A stretch of 7,400 bases of DNA from a bacterium (GTDB lineage Bacteria > Planctomycetota > UBA1135 > UBA2386): contig DRKG01000340.1 of the NCBI GenBank assembly GCA_011051855.1, forward strand, positions 1 through 7,400, read 5' to 3'. Below are positions 1-7,200 of the stretch, in pieces. A program made the position numbers and the translations under genes. Below the pieces are notes generated by a model. The model saw only the letters and a list, made by a program, of their open reading frames with translations. It did no database searches and was not told where the DNA came from. Every line of letters begins with the position of its first letter. Within the stretch, counting starts at the first letter, position 1.

Positions 1-1730
1 ACCGACAGGACGCGGTCGGCGAGCGGGCGGCCGTCGGCGTGGCGGCAAACGCCGGCAAGGTGCACGGGCTCGGGCACCACGATCTCGGCGCGGGCCGCGC
101 CCACGGGCAGGTCGACACGCGCCGGCGCCAGGCGTCGCGGTTGTGCCAGCACGGAAGCCGGCCGGCGACCGGGAGCGGGCAGCGTGCATCGGCCGGCTGC
201 GTCGGTCACGCCGGTGTGGGGCGCGTAGAAGGCGGTGTCCTGGCTCTTGGGAATGACGGCGACGACGGCGTCGGCGACCGGAGCCCCGGCGCGATCGCGC
301 ACGATCACGGTGACCGCCGGGGCGAGCGGCTCGAGCTGCAGTTGCAGGCGGCGGCCCGGCTCCAGCCGGAGGCTCACCGATTGGCCGTGCTCTGCGTGGC
401 GGGCGAAGATGCGGCCGGCGGCGAGCAGGCAGGTGGCGTCGAACCAGCCGTTGGCATCGGTGCGGGCGATCGCGGTCGGGCGGTCGCCGCGGCCGGCGGT
501 CTGGGACGCCAGCACGACCGCGCCTGCGACCGGTCGGCCGGCGGGATCGACGACCGTGCCGCGCACTCGCGTTGCCGCTGGCAGTCGCAGCACGCAGTCG
601 GCGTCCCGGTCGACGATGTGCACCGCCGCCCGCGGCAGACTGCCGGCGCTGAGCAGTTCGTAGCGGCCGGGAGCGAGGCCGGCGAAGCGGCCGATGCCGC
701 GCCCGTCGGTGGTCGCGCGCCGCACGGGGTGGCGCAGCAGCCGGAGCGGCAGTGCCGACCCGTCGTCCGGCACGCACAGGACCTCGATCGCGGCGTGCGG
801 GCTGCCGTCGGGCCGGTGCGCCTGGAAGGCCAGGGTGAACCCGGCATCGGCGACGGCGCGTGGCTCCGTCGGGGTGCCGCGGGCGGTTTCGCGCTGCGCG
901 GATGCGGCGGTTCGGGCGAGTGCGCCGCCGTCGGCCCCGCCGGCCGAAGGGGGGGCTTGCGCCGGGCGCTCGGCGGGTTCGTTCGCCAGCGCCGACCACA
1001 GCGCCGATGCGGCCAGCAGCAGCAAGGCCGCGGCAGTGAGCAGCTTCACGCCGCCGTGGGTCGCGGCCGGCACGCCCACCGGCATGTCGTCGACCGGCGA
1101 GGTCGTGCCGTCGAACCCGCCGTCGACGAACTGCGCCGCTTCGGCGGCGCGCTGAGCGATCTGTGCCGGGTTCATGCGCAGCAAGAGGCCGGTCGCGAGT
1201 CCGACCGGCAGCGCCGACCGCAGTTGTTCGAGCGCGCGCGCCATCTGCTTGCGAACGGTCGCCGGCGCGCGCTGCAGGCGCTGCGAGATCTCGGCGCTGT
1301 TGAGGCCGTCGTGCAGATGCAGGCGCAGGACCGAGCGATACGGTTCGCGGAGCTGCGCGATGCTGTTGCTCAAGGCAGAGCGCAGTTCGGACTGTGCCGC
1401 GAGCGCGGCGGGGTCGGGAGCCGGCGCGCCAGCCGGCGGCCGCTCGGGCTGGGGACGACGCTCGGCACGGCGCAGCATGCGTGCGTGGTTGGTGAGGATG
1501 CCGCACAGCCAGCTCATCACGCGGTGGCCGTCGCGGAAGGTCTCGGCGCGGGCGATTGCGCTGAGGAACGTCGCCTGCACCAGGTCCTCGGCCTCGCTCG
1601 GACGCGGCGACAGGAACAGCGCCAGCCGCAACAGTTCGTCGGCGCGGCGGTGGAACAAGGTCGCCAGCGCGTCGACGTCACGATGGCGCCGGAACGCGCG
1701 GAACAACTGTTCGTCGCTGCTGGTCACCAT
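1..1730 (-). CDS. ECF-type RNA polymerase sigma factor fused to a transmembrane helix and carboxypeptidase-regulatory-like repeats (3' end beyond the window)
   Basis: The minus-strand frame is open from ATG (1730-1728) to the window edge, giving 576 residues with no stop. An in-frame TAG at 1745-1743 limits the start to this ATG or the GTG that follows it; no Shine-Dalgarno is visible. Residues about 5-85 look like sigma region 2 (SEAEDLVQATFL at 45-56, then MSWLCGILTNHARMLRR at 72-88). A Pro/Ala linker follows at 91-113. Residues about 114-174 look like region 4 (LREPYRSVLRLHL, then the helix-turn-helix SAEISQRLQRAPATVRKQM at 145-163). One strongly hydrophobic stretch at 229-247 (LLTAAALLLLAASALW) is a likely membrane span. 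After it come repeated beta-sandwich modules at about 296-382, 383-465, 466-548 and 549 onward, with the carboxypeptidase-regulatory-like pattern G-x-V-x-D-x-x-G-x-P-V-x-G-A and a later TD-x-x-G. The expected arrangement is a cytoplasmic promoter-recognition part and an exported repeat part. The sigma call is firm; the sensing role is inference. Confidence 0.88.
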   Translation of the reverse strand, partial: MVTSSDEQLFRAFRRHRDVDALATLFHRRADELLRLALFLSPRPSEAEDLVQATFLSAIARAETFRDGHRVMSWLCGILTNHARMLRRAERRPQPERPPAGAPAPDPAALAAQSELRSALSNSIAQLREPYRSVLRLHLHDGLNSAEISQRLQRAPATVRKQMARALEQLRSALPVGLATGLLLRMNPAQIAQRAAEAAQFVDGGFDGTTSPVDDMPVGVPAATHGGVKLLTAAALLLLAASALWSALANEPAERPAQAPPSAGGADGGALARTAASAQRETARGTPTEPRAVADAGFTLAFQAHRPDGSPHAAIEVLCVPDDGSALPLRLLRHPVRRATTDGRGIGRFAGLAPGRYELLSAGSLPRAAVHIVDRDADCVLRLPAATRVRGTVVDPAGRPVAGAVVLASQTAGRGDRPTAIARTDANGWFDATCLLAAGRIFARHAEHGQSVSLRLEPGRRLQLQLEPLAPAVTVIVRDRAGAPVADAVVAVIPKSQDTAFYAPHTGVTDAAGRCTLPAPGRRPASVLAQPRRLAPARVDLPVGAARAEIVVPEPVHLAGVCRHADGRPLADRVLS

Positions 1731-1769
1731 CGTCGTTTGACGCTAGCCGTGCGGTGGCCGCCTGCAAGT

Positions 1770-1807
1770 CCCCCGCTCCGGCGGCGGGGGCTCCGGACGA
1801 TCCGGGT
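1770..1807. repeat. Two adjacent short hairpins in the divergent intergenic region
   Basis: CCCCCGC (1770-1776) and GCGGGGG (1784-1790) form a perfect 7-bp inverted repeat with a 7-base loop. Directly after it, CCGGA (1793-1797) and TCCGG (1801-1805) form a second inverted repeat with a 3-base loop, extendable by a G-T and a C-G pair to 1791-1807. GCTCCGG also occurs twice as a direct repeat (1775-1781 and 1790-1796). On the minus strand both lie in the sigma-factor leader. Neither is followed by a T run in either direction, so terminator function is doubtful; an operator or leader structure is possible. Such palindromes also arise by chance in this composition. Confidence 0.35.
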
Positions 1808-1827
1808 GGAAGGAATCTGCAACTGTC

Positions 1828-1855
1828 TGTCACACCCAGGGGACTTCGTGCATAT
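1828..1855 (+). promoter_or_regulatory. Candidate ECF-type promoter ahead of the secreted-protein gene
   Basis: TGTCACA at 1828-1834 is followed 12 bases later by CGTG at 1847-1850 and then CATAT. TGTCACA with a downstream CGTC-like element is the form of target described for some ECF sigma factors such as ECF41, although their spacer is longer than the one here. The site points towards the gene at 1928, about 75 bases downstream. It lies between that gene and the divergent sigma-factor gene, so regulation by that sigma factor is conceivable. The assignment rests on motif resemblance only. Confidence 0.3.
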
Positions 1856-1927
1856 CCATGACGAACGGTGCGGGCCGGCGGTCTTCGGCGGCGCGCGCCA
1901 TCTCGTACTCGCACCCCCGTTCGCACC

Positions 1928-3484
1928 ATGCCATCGATCCGTCTGTCTGCGCCTTGCGCTGTGTCCCTGTCCCTGTGTGTGTTGTCGTCGCTGTCGGCCC
2001 AGGCTGGCAACGAGGTCCTCTTCGTCGGCAGCTCGACCAGCGGCAGCACCGACCAGCACGCGTTCGTCGAGTCCGCCACCGGCAACGTCCTGGTCGCGGC
2101 CGGCTCCCCGTTCACCGACAACTGCACCGATGCCGTGTGGGCGCACAGCGGCCGACGGCTCTACCTCGGCCAGTCGCTGATGAACCAGGTGGCGCAGGCC
2201 GACTGGAACGGCAGCAGCCCGTCGTGGTCGACCTTGTATTCGGCCCCCGGGGCCTGCTACGGGGTCGAACTCGACGTCGGTCGCAACCGGCTGTGGACGC
2301 TGACCGGCGCGTCGGCGTCGACGCGTGAGCTGGTCTGCATCGACGTCGACATCAACAGCCCGAACTACGGTAGCGTGCTCGCGCAGACGGCCGTGCTCGG
2401 CACGCAGGCGCGGGAGCGGTGGGGGCTGTCGTATCCCGGCAACCTCGCCTGCGTGCCGGCGGTGTTCCTCAACAGCGGCGGCATGGATCTGGTCGACACG
2501 AACCCCGCCAGCGCGACGTTCCTGCAGGTGGTCGCGTCGTCGCCGGTGCCGGGCGCGAACAGTGGATTCACGTTCGCCAGCGACTGTGCGGTTTCGCTGG
2601 ACGAACTATACGCCTACGTGCTGTTCACCGGTCTCGGCCAGGACGGCCTCGCCGTCTACGATATCGGCAGCGGGACCTGGCTCGACTTCGATCCGGCGCC
2701 GGGTACGCAGAGCCTCGTGTTCTCCGATCCGATCCCGAACCTGATGGCGTTGTCCCTCGACCGTTCGTTCGCGATCGTCAGCGGGCAAGGCGGCGCGGGT
2801 TGGGTGGCGCGCGTCGACTTCGACTACGCGAACCCGAGCAACAGCACGATCACGCCCTACCAGTTGTCGGTGCCGGTGCCGGACTGCAATGCGGTGTCGC
2901 TGTCCCCCGAGCAGACGCGGGCGGCGGTCACGTCGACGGCGACCTTCTTGAGCACCCCGAGCGAACTGACGGTGTTCGACGTCAACACGGGTGCGTTGCT
3001 GCAGAACGTCACCCTGTCGGCGATGTGGAACGTCTACACGACCGCCTGGCAGGATGCTTCGCCGATCGCTCACTACTCCACGTTCGGCAGCGGGTGCAGC
3101 GGCTCGATCGGCACGCCCGTGCTGCTGCCCGCGGCCGGGAGCCGGCCGGCGCTCGGTTCCGCCTTCGACGTCGAGGTCTCGAACCTGCCATTCGGCGTCG
3201 CTGCGATGGCGACCGGCCTGTCGGCCTCGGTGACCTCGGGCGGCCTGCCGCTGCCGTTCGACCTCACGGTTCTCGGCATGCCCGGCTGCACCCAGTACGT
3301 CGATGCACTGGTGTTGGACGTGATCCAGAGCGCGGGCACGACGGCGACCTGGACCTGGAACGTGCCGAGCAGCCCGAGTCTGTTCGGGCAGGAGTTCTTC
3401 AACCAAGCGTTCTCGCTGGATCCGGCAGCCAACGCGTTCGGCTTCGTCGCCAGCAACGCCGGCAACGGCAAGCTCGGCTACTGA
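1928..3484 (+). CDS. Secreted beta-propeller-like protein with a planctomycete-type C-terminal module
   Basis: This is a 518-residue exported protein of unknown function. The ATG at 1928 is chosen because it is followed directly by a signal peptide: Arg at 5, a hydrophobic core at about 10-22, and a probable cleavage site AQA|GN after residue 26. A GTG 60 bases upstream would add an Arg-rich stretch before the signal and is unlikely. Residues about 27-380 are beta-rich with loosely repeating units in which a cysteine precedes a strand: NCTDAV near 66, DCAVSLDELYAYV near 220 and DCNAVSLSPEQ near 320. This resembles beta-propeller surface proteins (YVTN/lactonase style), but no enzyme motif is seen. 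Residues about 382-518 form a distinct end module with FGSGC (C390), LPLPFDLTVLGMPGC (C454) and a terminal SNAGNGKLGY, which I recall as recurrent at the ends of many exported planctomycete proteins. There is no lipobox and no C-terminal membrane anchor. The gene is divergent from the sigma factor and followed by a terminator-like hairpin. Confidence 0.82.
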   Translation: MPSIRLSAPCAVSLSLCVLSSLSAQAGNEVLFVGSSTSGSTDQHAFVESATGNVLVAAGSPFTDNCTDAVWAHSGRRLYLGQSLMNQVAQADWNGSSPSWSTLYSAPGACYGVELDVGRNRLWTLTGASASTRELVCIDVDINSPNYGSVLAQTAVLGTQARERWGLSYPGNLACVPAVFLNSGGMDLVDTNPASATFLQVVASSPVPGANSGFTFASDCAVSLDELYAYVLFTGLGQDGLAVYDIGSGTWLDFDPAPGTQSLVFSDPIPNLMALSLDRSFAIVSGQGGAGWVARVDFDYANPSNSTITPYQLSVPVPDCNAVSLSPEQTRAAVTSTATFLSTPSELTVFDVNTGALLQNVTLSAMWNVYTTAWQDASPIAHYSTFGSGCSGSIGTPVLLPAAGSRPALGSAFDVEVSNLPFGVAAMATGLSASVTSGGLPLPFDLTVLGMPGCTQYVDALVLDVIQSAGTTATWTWNVPSSPSLFGQEFFNQAFSLDPAANAFGFVASNAGNGKLGY

Positions 3485-3530
3485 CCCGATCTCCGCCCGG
3501 CGGCGGGCGGCGGGTCGGGGCAGTTTCTTC
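3485..3530 (+). terminator. Likely intrinsic terminator after the secreted-protein gene
   Basis: The hairpin starts one base after the TGA. An inner 7-bp stem, CCGCCCG (3493-3499) with CGGGCGG (3504-3510), has a GCGG loop. A small internal bulge (TCT against CGGG) separates it from an outer 5-bp stem, CCCGA (3485-3489) with TCGGG (3515-3519). Four bases later comes the T-rich tract TTTCTTC (3524-3530). The T tract is interrupted, so termination may be partial. The position directly behind the stop codon is a strong point in favour. Confidence 0.55.
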
Positions 3531-3532
3531 AG

Positions 3533-3545
3533 GCGGCCGGGCCGC
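3533..3545. repeat. Short palindrome between terminator and infC leader
   Basis: GCGGCC (3533-3538) and GGCCGC (3540-3545) are inverted around a single G. It lies just after the terminator-like hairpin and before the candidate infC promoter. It could be an additional stem-loop or a protein-binding site, but a 13-base palindrome of only G and C is weak evidence in this composition. Confidence 0.25.
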
Positions 3546-3561
3546 GGAGGCCGATACGGCG

Positions 3562-3591
3562 TTGCGGTGGGGTGGTGAGCTGCCTTACTCT
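3562..3591 (+). promoter_or_regulatory. Weak candidate housekeeping promoter for infC
   Basis: TTGCGG (3562-3567) and TACTCT (3586-3591) are separated by 18 bases and lie about 100 bases ahead of the infC start. Each hexamer matches only half of the sigma-70 consensus. It is the most A/T-containing promoter-like pair in this gap, and the terminator-like hairpin upstream implies that infC needs its own promoter. Confidence 0.25.
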
Positions 3592-3654
3592 TTCCGCCCC
3601 GCTCCCGGAGCACCCGTTGCCGCCGGGGGCACTCCCGCCGATTCCCGAACCCAC

Positions 3655-3704
3655 AGGAGATCCCTATTCAAGCGCAGCAGTTGACGAGGCCCCATGGCGT
3701 CTAG
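3655..3704 (+). promoter_or_regulatory. infC translation-initiation region with a strong Shine-Dalgarno and an ATT-started mini-frame
   Basis: AGGAGA (3655-3660) is the best Shine-Dalgarno in the window, but it lies 33 bases before the infC ATG. Five bases after it is ATT (3666-3668), which opens a 12-codon frame ending at TAG 3702-3704, overlapping the start of infC in a different frame. Nearer the ATG, GAGG (3686-3689) sits only four bases upstream. An in-frame TGA at 3682-3684 excludes any earlier infC start. The mini-frame may be a leader peptide, or the spacing may be coincidental. Confidence 0.35.
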
Positions 3705-4236
3705 GTCGGACCCGCGACGGCGTCCACCGCAAGATCGCGGCCCGCGCATCAACCACCAGATCCGCATCCGGCAGGTTCGCGTCATCGACGACGAGAACAA
3801 GCAACTGGGTGTCATGGAGACCGCCGACGCGCTGGCGCTGGCGGTCCACAAGGGGCTCGACCTCGTCGAGATCGCGCCGAACCAGCGGCCACCGGTGTGC
3901 CGCATCATGGACTTCGGCAAGTACAAGTACGAGGAGAAGAAGAAGGAGCAGGCCAGCCGCAGAAAGCAGCACCAGACGCAGGTCAAGGAGCTGCGCGTGC
4001 GCCCCGGCACCGGCGAGCACGACCTGCAGACCAAGGTCAAGAAGGCCCGTGCGTTCCTCGAGGATGGTGACAAGGTGCTGGTCTGCTGCCTGTTCCGCGG
4101 CCGCCAGATGGCGCACAAGGAAGTCGGCGAGCAGGTCATCAACGAGGTGGTCAAGCACCTCGCCGACATCGCCAAGGTCGAGTCCGGCGTGCGCCAGGAA
4201 GGCCGCCGCATGGTGTTGATGCTGTCGAAGAAGTAG
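3694..4236 (+). CDS. infC: Translation initiation factor IF-3
   Basis: IF-3 binds the 30S ribosomal subunit, prevents premature joining of the 50S subunit and checks the start codon and initiator tRNA pairing. The product is 180 residues, the same length as the Escherichia coli protein. The N-terminal domain covers about 16-85, beginning at GPRIN (16-20) and including LVEIAPNQRPPVCRIMD. The IF-3 signature is visible at 70-83 (RIMDFGKYKYEEKK). A Lys-rich linker helix follows at about 80-96. The C-terminal 30S-binding domain spans about 97-178, with VKELRVRPGTGEHD and FRGRQMAHKEVG. The first 17 residues are basic and family-variable. Unlike E. coli infC, which starts with AUU, the only possible start here is ATG, because an in-frame TGA lies three codons upstream of it. 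The following gene is kgd, not the usual rpmI and rplT. Confidence 0.97.
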   Translation: MASRSDPRRRPPQDRGPRINHQIRIRQVRVIDDENKQLGVMETADALALAVHKGLDLVEIAPNQRPPVCRIMDFGKYKYEEKKKEQASRRKQHQTQVKELRVRPGTGEHDLQTKVKKARAFLEDGDKVLVCCLFRGRQMAHKEVGEQVINEVVKHLADIAKVESGVRQEGRRMVLMLSKK

Positions 4237-4250
4237 GCGCGGGTCTTGGG

Positions 4251-4265
4251 CGCCGGCGGCCGGCG
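4251..4265. repeat. Palindrome in the infC-kgd spacer
   Basis: CGCCGGC (4251-4257) and GCCGGCG (4259-4265) are inverted around a single G, in the 59-base spacer between infC and kgd. There is no T-rich tail, so it is unlikely to end transcription. It may form a small stem ahead of the kgd start, which has no recognisable Shine-Dalgarno. It may equally be a chance product of G+C-rich sequence. Confidence 0.25.
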
Positions 4266-4295
4266 GCGGTAGGCTCGTCGCCCGGCAGTCGACGC

Positions 4296-7200
4296 ATGCA
4301 AGCACCGGATTTCGAAGAAGTGTTCGGCCTCAACGCGGCCTACGCGGAGAAGGTCTACGGGGACTACCTGGCGGCGCCGGATTCGGTTCCCGTCGAGTGG
4401 CGGGTCTGGTTCGACACGGAACTGCCGCCGGAACAACGCGCGGTGCGCAAGCCCCGGCCGGAGCCGACACCGGTCGCCGCGACCGGTGGGGACGACGAGC
4501 TGAAGCCGCTGGTCGGGGTCGCCGGCAAGATCGTGCAGAACATGTCGGAGAGCCTGTCGGTGCCGACGGCGACTTCGACGCGCGAACTGCCGGTCAAGGT
4601 GCTCGAGGAGAACCGCTACGCGATCAACCGCCACCAGCTCGGCGCCTACCTGCCCAAGGTCAGCTTCACGCACCTGATCGGCTGGGCGATGGTGCAGGCG
4701 ATCCTGCGCGTGCCGGCGATGGCGCAGCAGTTCGTCGAAAAGGACGGCAAGTCCTACCGCCGGTTGGGGAGCTCCTTGAACGTCGGCATCGCGGTCGACC
4801 TGCCGGGCCGCTCGCAGCAGCAAGGAGGCGACGGCCGACGCAGCTTGGTGGTGCCGAACATCAAGGACTGCGGCCGGCTCGACTTCGCCGGATTCTTCGC
4901 GGCGTTCCACGAGCAGATCGACAAGGCGCGTCGGGGCCGCCTGACGCCGGCGGACTTCGCCGATACCACTTGCACGCTGACCAACCCCGGCACGATCGGC
5001 ACGGTCAGCTCCCTGCCGCGGCTGATGGCCGGGCAGAGCTTCATCCTGGCGACCGGCGCGATCGCCGTGCCCGGCGCGTTCCAAGGGGCCAGCCCCGAAA
5101 CCCTGACCGAGCTGGGGGTGTCGCGCGTGATGACGCTGACCAGCACCTACGACCACCGCGTCATCCAGGGCGCCGAGTCGGGGTTGTTCCTCGACTGGAT
5201 GCACAGGCTCTTGCTCGGCGACGAGGAGTTCTACGAGGGCATCTTCCGCTCGCTGAAGGTTCCCTACCGGCCGGTGCAGAACAGCGTCGATCGGCGGCCG
5301 CCGCTCGGCTCGACGCTTCGCGAGGCCGAGAACCTGCAGCGGGCCGCAGGCGTGATGACCTACATCCGCAACTACCGCGTGCGCGGTCACGTGCTGGCGA
5401 ACCTCGACCCGTTGGGCTACCAGCCGCAGCACCTGCCCGAGCTCGACATGGCCACCTACGGGCTGACGATCTGGGACAAGGACCGCACCTTCTTCAGCGA
5501 TGGGGTCACGCCGAAGCCGTTTGCGACCCTGCGTGAGATCCAGGACACGCTGCACCTCACCTACTGCCGCCACGTCGGCGTGGAGTTCATGCACATCGCC
5601 GACCAGGAGCAACGGCACTGGCTGCGCGAGCGCATGGAGGGAAACCGCAACGAGGAGGAACTGACGGTCGAGGCACAACTGAGGGTGCTCGACAAGCTGG
5701 TCGAGGCCGAGGCATTCGAGCAGTTCCTGCACACGCGCTTCGTCGGACACAAACGATTCTCGCTCGAAGGTGGCGAGACGCTGCTGCCGGTGCTCGACGC
5801 GCTGCTCGAGCGTGCCACCGAGCACGGTGTGCGGCGCGCGGTGGTCGGCATGGCGCACCGCGGTCGGCTGAACGTGCTGGCGCACATCATGCAGAAGCCG
5901 CTGACGCGCATCTTCGGCGAGTTCGAAGGTTGGCTCGATCCGGCGATGACGCAGGGCTCCGGCGACGTCAAGTACCACCTCGGCGCCAGCGGCGACTACA
6001 CCTGCGCCAACGGTGCGGAGATCGCGGTCGAATTGGCCAGCAATCCGAGCCACCTGGAGGCCGTCGACCCGGTGGTAGAGGGCATGGCGCGGGCGCGCCA
6101 GGACCAGTCGGAACGGGCGCCGTCGCACGCGGTGTGGGATGAGATCCTGCCGGTGCTCGTGCACGGCGATGCCGCGTTCGCCGGTCAGGGGGTGGTGTTC
6201 GAGACGTTGCAGATGTCGCAACTGCACGGCTACCGCACGGGCGGGAGCGTGCACATCGTCGTCAACAACCAGATCGGCTACACGACTTCGCCGAAAGACT
6301 CGCGCAGCACGCCGTTCTGCACCGACGTCGCCAAGGCGATCCAGGCGCCGATCTTCCACGTCAACGGCGATGCGCCGCTGGCTGCGGTGCGCATGATCCG
6401 GTTGGCGATGGACTACCGCGCGCGATTCCACTGCGACGTCGTGCTCGACATCACCTGCTACCGGCGGCACGGCCACAACGAAGGCGACGAACCGAGCTAC
6501 ACCCAGCCGTTGCTCTACCGCGCGATCGAATCACACCCGTCGGTCCGCCAGAGCTACCAGGACTACTTGGTGCGCAAGGGGGTATTGCGTCACGAAGACC
6601 TGGATGCCTACGACGAGCGCGTGCAGGCGCGGCTCAAGGAATCGCTGGCCGCGGTGCGATCGTCGGAACCGCCCAAGGTCGACCCGGTGGCGGCCGAACT
6701 CGCCGAGCAGGAGTGGCAGCCGCGGATCGAGCCGGTGGCGGCCGAGCAACTGGTCGCGTGGAATACGCGATTGCTGGCGTGGCCCGACGACTTCCGCGCC
6801 CACGCCAAGGTCAAGGGCGTGCTCGCGCGGCGCGCGGACATGCTGGCGGGCGGGCTGCCGATCGACTTCGCCACCGGCGAAGCGCTGGCGTTCGCGAGCC
6901 TGGTCCGCAACGGCATCCCGGTGCGGTTGGCCGGGCAGGACAGCGGTCGGGGCACGTTCAGCCAGCGGCACGCCGCCCTCTATGACGCCGAGAGCGGCGA
7001 GCGCTACGTGCCGCTCAACCACCTGCACGAGGAACAGGCGCGCTTCGTCGTGGTCGACTCGTTGCTCAGCGAGGAAGCGGCGCTCGGTTTCGAATACGGC
7101 TACAGTGTCGCGACCCCGCACGGGCTGACGCTGTGGGAAGCGCAGTTCGGCGATTTCGCCAATGGGGCGCAGATCCAGATCGATCAGTTCCTGGCGGCGG

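Noticed and set aside
1868..1927. GTG at 1868 as an earlier start for the secreted protein
   Set aside because: It would place about 20 mostly Arg, Pro and Thr residues before a good signal peptide. The ATG at 1928 puts the signal peptide at the N-terminus.
39..2180. Plus-strand open frame of 713 codons
   Set aside because: It is antiparallel to the sigma-factor gene. Its translation is a low-complexity Arg/Gly/Ala/Gln mix without domains, while the minus strand gives clear sigma regions and repeats. Long antisense frames are expected opposite G+C-rich genes.
2419..3684. Plus-strand open frame of 421 codons overlapping the secreted-protein gene
   Set aside because: It is a frame-shifted shadow, Arg-rich and without domains. 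The overlapping frame has a signal peptide and a recognisable C-terminal module.
4822..4828. Perfect Shine-Dalgarno AAGGAGG inside kgd
   Set aside because: It encodes part of a Gln/Gly-rich surface insertion in the E2 domain. No start codon at suitable spacing opens a convincing separate gene; it is probably incidental.
3585..6476. Minus-strand open frame of 963 codons across infC and kgd
   Set aside because: Both genes on the plus strand are unmistakable families. The antisense product is rich in Arg, His, Val and Asp with no recognisable motif, and it spans two genes and their spacer.
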